Source of the DNA: Sporocytophaga sp.
Lineage (GTDB): Bacteria; Bacteroidota; Bacteroidia; Cytophagales; Cytophagaceae
Assembly: GCF_017745095.1 (NCBI RefSeq)
Contig: NZ_JAGHZZ010000021.1
Location: 20,648-84,647, forward strand
Reading direction: 5' to 3'
Length of the DNA stretch: 64,000 nucleotides
This document shows, one piece after another, positions 54,061-61,895 of this stretch. The stretch's first letter is position 1; each line of letters begins with the position of its first letter. The position numbers and the translations under genes are program-made. The notes beneath the pieces are model-generated. The model was not told the DNA's origin, did no database searches, and saw only the letters and a program-made list of their open reading frames with translations.

Positions 54061-56109
54061 TTATTCCAATAAAAAACCCGTTAACGCCCCCGAATAAGTA
54101 ATTGTCAACTTGTGCATTGTACGTGTACATGCTATATACAACATGCTTTTATCTGCATCCGTTTTATAATTACTTGCTGTCACAAATGGAACAATCACTT
54201 CATCAAATTCAAGACCTTTAGCCAAATGAGCAGAACTAATGTTGACCCCTTCTTTAAAAGCGATAGATTCATCAGTAAGCAAATGAACTCCTTCAGCTTT
54301 TAGTGCATCATAAGCTTTCTCTGCCTGTTGCTTTGTCTTGCATATAATTCCAAGAGATTGATTTCCTGAACTTCTGAAATCAGCAATCATCTTTTTAATA
54401 GCCTCCAGCTCCTCTTCATTGCTATTAAAACCGGAAACAACAGGCTCCTGGCCATGCCTTTCCATTGGGATGATATCAGGATTCGGCACAATACGCTGAG
54501 CGAACGCAGTAATCTCCCATGTAGATCTGTAACTTCGATTGAGTTTTACAATATCCGCAGATGGAAAAACACGTTCTATAGTTTCTGCTGATGAAGCACT
54601 GTATGGGTTAACCGTCTGGCTGATATCTCCCAGAATGGTCATTCTGCAAGGAAACAATCTTGACAATACTGCATATTGAACAGGAGTGTAATCCTGCATT
54701 TCATCTATCAGCAGGTGTTTCACGCGATCAAAAGTACTGATCCCTTCCAGGCGTAAACGGAAATATATTAAAGGAAAGACATCAGCATATTCTAACCCCA
54801 TATTTTGGTCGGTTTTGAATAGGTCTGGCCTGCCGATCCATTGATAAAAATCCTTATAGAGGTCAAACACGTTGTTATACTTAAACATACGCGGAATAGC
54901 TTCCCATATCCGTGCCTTATCTCTTCCTGTAAGCTTCTGTCCTTTTGCCTCTCTGACAAATGTCTGGATGTCTTTCACTACAAGCTCAAACCTTTTTAAC
55001 ATTGGCATTCGATGATACCCCTTAAATTTCTGAAGAATGAAATGACCGGGAACTACCGTTTGACCGATTCTAAGATCTGTAGATTTAAAGTAATTATTCT
55101 CTACATGGAGAAGGTATTGATTCAGCTTGCTGAGAAATTCAAACGATGATTTAAACTTAATCCGCTCAATAAAAGCAGGATCGTGGGCATCCAATAAACT
55201 AGACACCTGCTCGAAGAATGTTTGAAACTTATATTTCTTTTCAAGTAAGTCTGTAGCCAGCTCTTCCATGACCAACTCGGGAATGTGCTCTTCACCAAGC
55301 TCAGGTAAGACGTTTGAAATGTAATCGGCAAAGACCTTGTTGGGAGAAATGATCAATATATCTTTTGCAGCGATGCTATCCCGGAAGCGATATAACAAGA
55401 AAGCAATTCTATGCAAAGCAATAGAGGTCTTACCCGATCCCGCCACTCCCTGGATAACCATAATACGAGAAGTGTCATTCCTGATAACAGCATTCTGATC
55501 ACGCTGGATGGTAGCCACTATGTTCTTCATCTTATCATCAGATGATTTGGCAAGTTCTTTCTGAAGAACATCGTCATGAATATTCACTTCGTTTTCAATC
55601 ATGAACTCCATACGACCATCTCTGATCTTGTATTGTCGTTTTAATACGATCTCACCCTGAACCGTTCCAGAAGGTGTGGCATAGAATGCTTCACCTAGTT
55701 CAAAGTCGTAGAACATGGAGGATATCGGTGCACGCCAGTCATAGATCAGGTTAACACGCTTTTCCATGTCTGCAAAGGAATAAATGCCTATGTATACAGG
55801 TACTCTTTCATTATCATTGCCAACGAAATCTATTCGTCCAAAGTAAGGAGATTGACCAAGCTTGATCAGTTTGCGTTTTCTTTCAACTGCTGCTCCTCCT
55901 GTAAAGGCCATTCTATTAATTGATTGGTCGGCAGCCACCATTTCAGCTTCGTCCATGCCCGATTTTTGCTCATGGATGTACTGCTTTTTCTGCCTCATCT
56001 CTTCTGAGTATCGCTTTACAGTATCATCTATATGTTTAATAGCCAGCGTAAGTTTTTCCTTTATCTCTTCGAGGTACTCTCTTTCTTCTTGCTCTGTCGC
56101 GTTAATCAT
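54061..56109 (-). CDS. helD: HelD, RNA polymerase recycling helicase-like ATPase
   Basis: Encodes 682 residues. N-terminal coiled coil (KEKLTLAIKHIDDTVKRYSE, about 15-60), which in HelD enters the RNA polymerase secondary channel. Then the HelD signature YFGRIDFVG and YDWRAPISSMFYDFELG, a UvrD-like ATPase with Walker A GVAGSGKTSIALHRIAFLLY, Walker B LIDEMQDYTP, LNRSYRSTWEI and a C-terminal motif with YIACTRTMHKLTI. HelD frees RNA polymerase from stalled complexes with ATP. Length is on the short side compared with B. subtilis HelD. Confidence 0.9.
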   Translation of the reverse strand: MINATEQEEREYLEEIKEKLTLAIKHIDDTVKRYSEEMRQKKQYIHEQKSGMDEAEMVAADQSINRMAFTGGAAVERKRKLIKLGQSPYFGRIDFVGNDNERVPVYIGIYSFADMEKRVNLIYDWRAPISSMFYDFELGEAFYATPSGTVQGEIVLKRQYKIRDGRMEFMIENEVNIHDDVLQKELAKSSDDKMKNIVATIQRDQNAVIRNDTSRIMVIQGVAGSGKTSIALHRIAFLLYRFRDSIAAKDILIISPNKVFADYISNVLPELGEEHIPELVMEELATDLLEKKYKFQTFFEQVSSLLDAHDPAFIERIKFKSSFEFLSKLNQYLLHVENNYFKSTDLRIGQTVVPGHFILQKFKGYHRMPMLKRFELVVKDIQTFVREAKGQKLTGRDKARIWEAIPRMFKYNNVFDLYKDFYQWIGRPDLFKTDQNMGLEYADVFPLIYFRLRLEGISTFDRVKHLLIDEMQDYTPVQYAVLSRLFPCRMTILGDISQTVNPYSASSAETIERVFPSADIVKLNRSYRSTWEITAFAQRIVPNPDIIPMERHGQEPVVSGFNSNEEELEAIKKMIADFRSSGNQSLGIICKTKQQAEKAYDALKAEGVHLLTDESIAFKEGVNISSAHLAKGLEFDEVIVPFVTASNYKTDADKSMLYIACTRTMHKLTITYSGALTGFLLE

Positions 56110-56133
56110 TGGATCTTTTTAGGAAGTGGACCA

Positions 56134-56141
56134 CAAATATA
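56134..56141 (-). promoter_or_regulatory. -7 element of helD
   Basis: Minus-strand TATATTTG, a match to TAnnTTTG, 25 nt before the helD ATG. No clear -33 element. Confidence 0.45.
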
Positions 56142-56212
56142 ATATCAAAATCCGGTGTCTAGAAGGTAATTAGAATTATAATTTAGGAGGAAGGGGTTTT
56201 ATAATCAATTAT

Positions 56213-56392
56213 TTATTTATAGCCACCCATTGATGCAATTTTCCCAATCCATGATCTGTAACACCATATTTTTCCATTTAGTAAATCTTTCTTTATGTCA
56301 TATTGAGCTTGCGAAATATCTGAGCTTTCAAAAAGAATAAAGCTTGAGCTATCTGGCAGACTCACAATTACTTCTATTCCAATAGATGAAAC
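56213..56392 (-). pseudogene. Start-less coding-like remnant
   Basis: A 59-codon open frame begins just after an in-frame stop with no ATG, GTG or TTG at its beginning. The translation is protein-like (IGIEVIVSLPDSSSFILFES, AQYDIKKDLLNGKIWCYRSW). It may be the tail of a lost gene, or chance. No family recognised. Confidence 0.28.
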
Positions 56393-56569
56393 TTAATTAA
56401 TATTTGAATCTTCTCAAGTTGCCCCTGATAATAATAGTCCCAGGCCACTAGAGAGAGAGACTACATTTGAAGTCTAGTCTCTTTCTAGATCAAACCTGTC
56501 AGTTAAATATTCACTTTTTTACTTAAATTTATATAAACAGAGTGGAAACCTCCTCTCCTCAATTAGCAT

Positions 56570-57127
56570 ATGAATAAAACCAAAATATTAATATTACTTA
56601 TTTTTATTGCTGCTGCTTGCCGAGATGTCGCTAATAAAGGAGCTCCAGAGACAGACCTTTCTTATATTGACACAAGATATCACGGTCCCAATGATGTAAA
56701 AACAATCATTGACCCTTTAATGAAGACAGAGAACATCACTAAAGATGGCGTTCATAAACTAACTTATTATCTTTATTATGAGAACAAGATTTCCGATTCA
56801 ATTAAATATTCTTTGAAAGAAGATACTTCCTATAGAGCTAAGATTGAAGTATCTAAAAATACATCCTACCGGATCACATACCAGAGAGACAGGACTTATC
56901 TTTTAAATGGCAATAGATATAAGATATATAAATATCTAGTCTCACAAGGAGGATATGATGGAGAGTCCAGTCATTTTTGGAATCCTAACCTTGGCATCAT
57001 TTTAATAAGATCAAACACCTGGAATAATCAATATAGTATTACTTCAAAAACTGATAGCGTTAACGCCTTATTACAAACGCTCAATCTATTGATATTGCAG
57101 GATGATAAGTTTTTAAAAGAGAACTAA
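56570..57127 (+). CDS. Lipoprotein of unknown function
   Basis: Encodes 185 residues. Lipoprotein signal MNKTKILILLIFIAAACRD with Cys17. The mature part is rich in Tyr, Asp and Lys, with beta-strand character (KLTYYLYYENKISDSIKYSL, TSYRITYQRDRTYLLNGNRY) and DGESSHFWNPNLGIILIRSN near the end, which recalls DUF-type lipoproteins that carry an outer-membrane-anchored beta domain. Family not recognised. A short membrane-protein frame follows 15 nt after the stop. Confidence 0.7.
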   Translation: MNKTKILILLIFIAAACRDVANKGAPETDLSYIDTRYHGPNDVKTIIDPLMKTENITKDGVHKLTYYLYYENKISDSIKYSLKEDTSYRAKIEVSKNTSYRITYQRDRTYLLNGNRYKIYKYLVSQGGYDGESSHFWNPNLGIILIRSNTWNNQYSITSKTDSVNALLQTLNLLILQDDKFLKEN

Positions 57128-57142
57128 ATATTACTTTTGAAT

Positions 57143-57271
57143 ATGTACATCGGTTGGATACTTTTTTTAGCTTTTTACATTTACTGGCTGGTAAAGAAAA
57201 AACCTTATAGAAGAAAAAAGATCTATAAATTTCCATTGTGTAAGTTTTCTATTACACTTAAAAGGTGGTAA
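57143..57271 (+). CDS. Possible 42-residue membrane miniprotein
   Basis: ATG at 57143 opens 42 codons: one membrane helix (YIGWILFLAFYIYWLV) and a very basic tail (KKKPYRRKKIYKF). Such a helix-plus-basic-tail form is common in real small membrane proteins. It lies 15 nt after the lipoprotein stop, so it could be read with it. No conservation could be tested; chance is possible in AT-rich DNA. Confidence 0.35.
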   Translation: MYIGWILFLAFYIYWLVKKKPYRRKKIYKFPLCKFSITLKRW

Positions 57272-57297
57272 AATTCAAAGAAGTGTCGTCCTCATAT

Positions 57298-57322
57298 GTA
57301 GAGACGCCATGCTGGCGTCTCT
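57298..57322 (+). repeat. GAGACGCCA palindromic repeat, copy A
   Basis: 10-bp arms agagacgcca (57300-57309) and tggcgtctct (57313-57322) around tgc, with gta at the 5' side. High GC against an AT-rich background. Confidence 0.8.
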
Positions 57323-57418
57323 TTATCCGCTGGCACTACAACTTAAATTATCAGAACACAATAATTGCTAAATATTAGTTTCTCCAAATATCCATTGTAA
57401 TTCATTCTCAAAGCTTTT

Positions 57419-57442
57419 GAGACGCCAGCATGGCGTCTCTAC
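57419..57442 (-). repeat. GAGACGCCA palindromic repeat, copy B (inverted)
   Basis: Arms gagacgcca (57419-57427) and tggcgtctc (57431-57439) around gca, with tac at the 3' side. It is the inverse orientation of copy A, about 100 bp away, like a REP doublet. Confidence 0.8.
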
Positions 57443-57604
57443 GATTCGGCACAGAACAAGAATTAGTTTTTATTATCATAAGATATCTGAAAATCAAAAC
57501 CATTATCAGATACGTCTCCTACCCCCGTACATTTTGATAACCAACCTTCTATGTTCCATAAACATTTACCCCTCCCCCCTTCACTATCTGAGCAGCAAAA
57601 TTTG

Positions 57605-57612
57605 TATCTTTG
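57605..57612 (+). promoter_or_regulatory. -7 element before the gene at 57635
   Basis: TATCTTTG, a perfect TAnnTTTG, 22 nt before the ATG. No clear -33 box. Confidence 0.55.
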
Positions 57613-57634
57613 TAAAATTAAACTTAACTAAAAC

Positions 57635-58048
57635 ATGAAAACTTTTATTTTACTTTCATCTTTTTGGGTTTTATTTTATACTCATTCAATAGCCGGTGAT
57701 ACTGACAGATCCACTGCTCCTTTGAGAAAAAAAACAAACCTGTCTTTGTCACTTCCTAAAAAACCGCGTGAAACATTTATTTACGTGGCAACTCCTCAGC
57801 AAGACAAATACACTCATCCTCTTAAAAAAGTAGGAAAAATTTTAACTTTCTCCGGGTTACCCCTGGTTCTCGCTGGCACAATGATGGTAGCCAATGCAGA
57901 TGCATTATACTATAACTGCAATAACGGATACTGTGAAGGAGATCCAATGGGAGGATTTGGAGTTGTAATCCTGGCTGCCGGTATAGGCGTAACAACAACC
58001 GGAGCGATCTTATGGGGAATCGGTGCTTCAAAATCATCTAATGATTAA
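57635..58048 (+). CDS. Small exported protein with two hydrophobic segments
   Basis: Encodes 137 residues: signal peptide (FILLSSFWVLFYTHSIAG, cleavage near 21), a basic linker (LRKKTNLSLSLPKKPRE), then two hydrophobic segments (ILTFSGLPLVLAGTMMVANA and GFGVVILAAGIGVTTTGAIL) separated by YYNCNNGYCEGDPMGG with two Cys. I do not recognise the family; the twin Gly-rich helices look like a small membrane module. The WG-repeat gene begins 81 nt downstream and may share the transcript. Confidence 0.65.
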   Translation: MKTFILLSSFWVLFYTHSIAGDTDRSTAPLRKKTNLSLSLPKKPRETFIYVATPQQDKYTHPLKKVGKILTFSGLPLVLAGTMMVANADALYYNCNNGYCEGDPMGGFGVVILAAGIGVTTTGAILWGIGASKSSND

Positions 58049-58129
58049 CAAGTGCATAGAATACCTTTTTATTTATACCGTTTTATTATTTACGCATTTA
58101 TAAATTTAATTGACTCAGCTTTAAGCTAT

Positions 58130-59179
58130 ATGAAAAAACTGAATCTGTTGTTCTTGTTACTAACATGTGGGTCCACATATGCCCAGACATTCATCACCCA
58201 GATAAAGACATTTGAAACGGGCAAATGGGGGTACATGAACAATAAAGGTGAAATGATTATTCAACCTCAATATAGCAGGTGCGACGAATTTACAGAAGAA
58301 GGCTTTGCCGGAATCGAAGAAAATGGATTCTGGTTTATCGACACCAAAAACCAGGTACTAAAAACAGAGGTTGAAATCGAATTCAGAGACGCGCCTTTTT
58401 TTACGGATGTTCACGGTTTTTCGGAGGGACTTGCTCAGGTGATTGTTAAAGATGCCGGCAGATGGGGATATATAGACACCAAAGGAAAACTTGTGATACC
58501 CGCCATCTATAAGTTTACCACAGACTTTCACGGTGGATTTGCCATTGCCCAAAAAGCAGGAAATAACTACTATGTGTTGGATAAGACTGGAAAGGAAACT
58601 CATATACCCATTGAGAGGATTGAGCATTTCAAATCCTTTTCCGAAGGACTTGCAGAGTTCAAGACTAAAGACGGATTCTACGGTTTCATTGATCCAACAG
58701 GAAAAATCGCTATCCAACCTGAATATACAGAAGTAAGCAAATTCCGCGGAGGCCTTGCTGCCGTGAGGTTAAAGGGTGGTAGAAATTGGGGCTATATTAA
58801 TCATAAAGGAGAATTGGTGATTCCAGCAAAGTACGATGTCGCTAAGAATTTCGATCCCGTAAGTGGTATTGCACGTACCAGGACCAACAATGGTTGGGCA
58901 TATATCAATCAGAAAGGTGAAGAAACAAAGATCTCCGATACTGAAATCTTTGATGATTTTCGTGATGGTTTATGTAAAGGAAGAAAAGGCGAGAAATTCG
59001 GCTTTTATGACAACACAGGCAAGTGGGTGATTGAACCTAAATTCGATGGAGCAAGAGACTTTAAAAACGGCTATGCAGCTGTCAAAGAAAACGGTAAGTG
59101 GGGAATGATAGACAGAGCAGGCAATTGGGTTATAAAACCTCTATATGCGGGAATAAGGGATATGGAATTAGTGAAGTAA
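58130..59179 (+). CDS. WG-repeat protein, exported
   Basis: Encodes 349 residues from ATG 58130, which gives a normal signal peptide (MKKLNLLFLLLTCGSTYAQ); GTG at 58052 is in frame but adds 26 residues ahead of it. The mature protein is built of about seven WG repeats of 40-45 residues, such as GKWGYMNNKGEMIIQPQYSR, WGYIDTKGKLVIPAIYKF and GKWGMIDRAGNWVIKPLYAG. Such repeats form beta-rich scaffolds, often in secreted or cell-surface proteins, with unknown binding partners. A rho-independent terminator follows. Confidence 0.88.
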   Translation: MKKLNLLFLLLTCGSTYAQTFITQIKTFETGKWGYMNNKGEMIIQPQYSRCDEFTEEGFAGIEENGFWFIDTKNQVLKTEVEIEFRDAPFFTDVHGFSEGLAQVIVKDAGRWGYIDTKGKLVIPAIYKFTTDFHGGFAIAQKAGNNYYVLDKTGKETHIPIERIEHFKSFSEGLAEFKTKDGFYGFIDPTGKIAIQPEYTEVSKFRGGLAAVRLKGGRNWGYINHKGELVIPAKYDVAKNFDPVSGIARTRTNNGWAYINQKGEETKISDTEIFDDFRDGLCKGRKGEKFGFYDNTGKWVIEPKFDGARDFKNGYAAVKENGKWGMIDRAGNWVIKPLYAGIRDMELVK

Positions 59180-59204
59180 GACGTTTGACTACAGCTTTAC
59201 AAAG

Positions 59205-59237
59205 CAAAAAAGCCCCCGATTTTCGGGGGATTTTTTG
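59205..59237 (+). terminator. Terminator of the WG-repeat gene
   Basis: 7-bp stem cccccga/tcggggg (59213-59219 with 59223-59229), preceded by A-run and followed by T-run, so it can act in both directions. Confidence 0.85.
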
Positions 59238-59258
59238 TTTGGTAATGGAGACTTTTAT

Positions 59259-59387
59259 TCATACCCATTCGAGAATATTTCTCCGTGGCCTCCACAAGCC
59301 ATTATCAATGACAGAATCCTCTTCCGTGGCCACAGGCAGGCCCTCAACGGCATAATCTATGCAGCAATACTCTATTTCAACACAAGC
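59259..59387 (-). pseudogene. Start-less coding-like remnant
   Basis: A 42-codon open frame on the minus strand, less AT-rich than its surroundings, reads YCCIDYAVEGLPVATEEDSV and NGLWRPRRNILEWV before its stop. An in-frame stop lies right upstream and there is no start codon. Possibly the tail of a decayed gene; family not recognised. Confidence 0.3.
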
Positions 59388-59484
59388 TCAGTAAACTAAA
59401 TTTCCATTTATCACAAAGCTTATTGTGTTTTATAAGATAGGTAACCTATTTATTTACCAGCCTCTAATTGTGTCTTGTCGGGGG

Positions 59485-59534
59485 ACCATGGCCGTCAACT
59501 TAAAGAATCTTTACTTTGTTAAGTTAACTATGGT
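59485..59534. repeat. CCATGG-type hairpin element, copy 1
   Basis: Inverted repeat with accat (59485) and atggt (59530) outside and gtcaacttaa (59494-59503) with ttaagttaac (59519-59528) inside, one mismatch. The 15-nt loop contains aatctttact, which recurs in copy 2 at 59783-59840. Confidence 0.6.
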
Positions 59535-59568
59535 TTTGGAAAGTCCATGGTGCAGGATACCAAAATAC

Positions 59569-59603
59569 TGTAAATTCTAAAATCCTGTAAATCCTGATTC
59601 AGA
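59569..59603. repeat. 9-nt tandem repeat tract
   Basis: Units tgtaaattc, taaaatcc, tgtaaatcc and tgattcaga, about 9 nt each. The same AAATCC/TGATT type is seen in reverse orientation at 63802-63926. Confidence 0.5.
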
Positions 59604-59632
59604 CAATCTCACAACCCAGAAGGGATTAAATA

Positions 59633-59706
59633 TTTATAGATAACTGTGCATTGCCTTGGTGCGCCCCCTATAGGGTCGTATGTTCTTGATCTGCTCTTAT
59701 CTATAA
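59633..59706. repeat. Palindromic element with ttatagataa ends
   Basis: Perfect 10-bp terminal inverted repeats ttatagataa (59634-59643) and ttatctataa (59697-59706) flank a core with palindrome ccctataggg (59666-59675). About 73 bp, GC-rich in the centre; it looks like a small non-autonomous or REP-type repeat. Confidence 0.6.
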
Positions 59707-59711
59707 CCATT

Positions 59712-59728
59712 TGACCTCTTCGAGGTCA
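59712..59728. repeat. Short palindrome next to the ttatagataa element
   Basis: Perfect 7-bp arms tgacctc (59712-59718) and gaggtca (59722-59728) with loop ttc. Follows the previous element by 5 nt and may be part of it. Confidence 0.5.
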
Positions 59729-59782
59729 GGACTTTTCTCAGACTTTCATAGCTTTACTGTATTGCTAGAAATCTTGCCTGTA

Positions 59783-59840
59783 CCCCGATCATGGTCTCCT
59801 TAATGAATCTTTACTTGTTTAAATGACAGCCATGGTGGGG
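59783..59840. repeat. CCATGG-type hairpin element, copy 2
   Basis: Ends cccc (59783) and gggg (59837-59840); arms catgg and ccatg with internal ttaa/ttaa; loop with aatctttact as in copy 1. On the minus strand it starts accatggctgtcatttaa, close to accatggccgtcaacttaa of copy 1, so the two copies are inverted relative to each other. Confidence 0.6.
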
Positions 59841-59865
59841 ACAGGTCATGGAGGAGAAAGTTGTT

Positions 59866-61788
59866 TTACTCCAGGGATACCTTTTTCTTAATGCTCAAAC
59901 CATTATCAAGCAATATCTCAAAAATATAAAGACCACTACTATAATGATCCATCGAAATATTTTCGAAACTATGTCTATTCAGACTTTCCAATAAGTTTCC
60001 AAATGAATTGTAAATATTAATTTCTGTGATCTTAGAAGTCTGGCCTCCCTTAATCGTAACAGAGCCCCTCGCAGGATTAGGATAAATCGTAAAATTAGCC
60101 ATACCATCATGATTAGGAGCAATTGTGGAATTTGGCACATCGTCAAGCATTACTTTAAAAGTATCGGTATATGAATAATTGCCGCAATAGTCAAACAGCT
60201 GAATCTTATATGTCCCAGTATCCTTTTCAGAACCGGATTTTATATAATAATTTAAATATAAAATGCTCGTGTATAGAGAGTCTGTGTAAATCAATGAATC
60301 ATTCTTGTACCACATGGCTTTTTTGATATCACCGGATATTGGGAAATACAAATTAAAGGGTGATTTATATGTTAAGTAAAAGTCATGAACCGTCGGGACA
60401 GTTCTTTGCGGCTTATGGACATTTATGTTAAAAGAACCAGTGGTATCAATAATATTACAAAGAGTATATTTTCTTTTTATTACAGCTCTATAAACTCCAG
60501 ATGTATCTAGATTATATAACTTTAAAGTATCATTATTAACTCCCACGATGCCAGTACTTTCTGCAAGTTCAACATTCCCATTAAACCAGGTAATCGTATC
60601 TCCAGTCTTAATATCTTTAAGAATTAAAATTGCAGAATCACCTTTACATTTATCTCTGTATTCTGAAGTTGTATTACCCAATTCAACATAACCATACACT
60701 ATAATTTGATCTTCTTGGTAATCATTGGCTACAGAAAAATAAATCTGATCGTCAAGGACTCGAATTGTACGAAGTTCGTACTCATGATTTATTAAGGGTT
60801 GGGAAGCGGAAAAACTTAAATGGTTCCATGCATAAGTCCACTCATTAGTCTTTTCAATATATCTGGAACCAACTATAGTTACTTTATTGTCAGAGTAAGG
60901 TGGATATATAAAATATAATTCACCGTTCTTATGCATAAAATCATAAGTATATGAAATTAAATCTTCAGTAGGAGATTTTTCCCATTGGGTATTAAAAAAT
61001 GACCAAAACTGCATAGACCTATCATATATATCACGTCCTCTATTATAGGCAAGGATTAATTTCCCATTATGCATAGTCATAATAACTTTACAATCTTCAT
61101 GTACAGGTTCGCCTGAGAAATTCAAATTAGTCACTGTTCCATTATTGATTTTTCTCATTGTTAATTTACGAGTGCCATATTCTACTGTTGCTGCATAAAA
61201 AGTATCATTGTCAAAGAAAAGCGAGGTTTTACTATAAGAGCCATCAACAAAACTTGCGATAGTTTGCCACTCCATTCCTACAAGTTTCTGAAGATAATTT
61301 GTATTATCAATTTTATAAATAATATAAAAAACATCCTTTGCACAAATCATATCTCCATCAATAAATTCAGATTTACCAGGGATTTTTTTAGAAGCTGGCA
61401 CCCATGAAGTATTATTAAATTTATATAGTAGAATACTATCACTTAGATTTTCCGGACCACTTGACAAATTGTATAATGTATCCTTCGATAAAAAAGAAGA
61501 AATACCCATACTTACATTTCGAACCTTAAGAGATGGCGCTTGTTGCCACTGAGCATTCTTATCCTTTTTAAACAGACCTACTTCGGTCCAGTAAAAACGA
61601 TTATTAATAGTAATATAAGCACTTGTATCCGACTGCAATGCTGAAAAATAGATAGATGATGAAAAGTCACTATCGATGGTACCACTTGCTTTGTGTCGTA
61701 GTACTTCCTGGATTTGTGCGTGCAATGAAAAAGATAAAAAAAATAAATTTATAATAATACCTGTGTATATTTTATGCTGAATCGACAT
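59866..61788 (-). CDS. T9SS-sorted secreted protein, unknown function
   Basis: Encodes 640 residues. Signal peptide (IINLFFLSFSLHAQ), then about 350 residues of beta-propeller-like strands (TLYNLSSGPENLSDSILLYK, EWQTIASFVDGSYSKTSLFF, KLILAYNRGRDIYDRSMQFW), two Ig-like stretches (STGIVGVNNDTLKLYNLDTS, GTYKIQLFDYCGNYSYTDTF) and a type A T9SS sorting domain at the end (FTIYPNPARGSVTIKGGQTS, then LYIFEILLDNG and KKKVSLE). It should be secreted via T9SS. No catalytic motif. Neighbour of the subtilisin gene, same direction. Confidence 0.85.
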   Translation of the reverse strand: MSIQHKIYTGIIINLFFLSFSLHAQIQEVLRHKASGTIDSDFSSSIYFSALQSDTSAYITINNRFYWTEVGLFKKDKNAQWQQAPSLKVRNVSMGISSFLSKDTLYNLSSGPENLSDSILLYKFNNTSWVPASKKIPGKSEFIDGDMICAKDVFYIIYKIDNTNYLQKLVGMEWQTIASFVDGSYSKTSLFFDNDTFYAATVEYGTRKLTMRKINNGTVTNLNFSGEPVHEDCKVIMTMHNGKLILAYNRGRDIYDRSMQFWSFFNTQWEKSPTEDLISYTYDFMHKNGELYFIYPPYSDNKVTIVGSRYIEKTNEWTYAWNHLSFSASQPLINHEYELRTIRVLDDQIYFSVANDYQEDQIIVYGYVELGNTTSEYRDKCKGDSAILILKDIKTGDTITWFNGNVELAESTGIVGVNNDTLKLYNLDTSGVYRAVIKRKYTLCNIIDTTGSFNINVHKPQRTVPTVHDFYLTYKSPFNLYFPISGDIKKAMWYKNDSLIYTDSLYTSILYLNYYIKSGSEKDTGTYKIQLFDYCGNYSYTDTFKVMLDDVPNSTIAPNHDGMANFTIYPNPARGSVTIKGGQTSKITEINIYNSFGNLLESLNRHSFENISMDHYSSGLYIFEILLDNGLSIKKKVSLE

Positions 61789-61895
61789 GGAAATGTATAG
61801 AATATTAGGTTTGATTTGAGTTTTTGTAAAGTAATCATTAAAACAAATTCATATTTTTTTTAGCGAAGATCATTCACATGCCACGAAGCGAATTC

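Larger units (their letters stand above)
56110..56569. other. Intergenic region with promoter, remnant and hairpin
   Basis: 460 bp. Contains the helD -7 element (56134), a start-less open frame (56213-56392) and an 8-bp hairpin agagacta/tagtctct (56456-56463 with 56475-56482) that looks similar to but is distinct from the GAGACGCCA repeats. Confidence 0.4.
57272..57634. other. Intergenic region with an inverted pair of palindromic repeats
   Basis: 363 bp, taken up by the two GAGACGCCA palindromes (57298-57322 and 57419-57442, listed separately) and by the promoter of the gene at 57635. Confidence 0.5.
59238..59865. other. Repeat-rich intergenic region
   Basis: 628 bp without an intact gene. 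It holds a start-less remnant (59259), two CCATGG hairpin elements (59485, 59783), a short 9-nt repeat tract (59569), a palindromic element (59633) and a further small hairpin (59712), all listed separately. Confidence 0.6.

Noticed and set aside
59098..59355. 85-codon frame overlapping the WG-repeat gene end
   Set aside because: It runs through a strong terminator and shares bases with the real gene in another frame.
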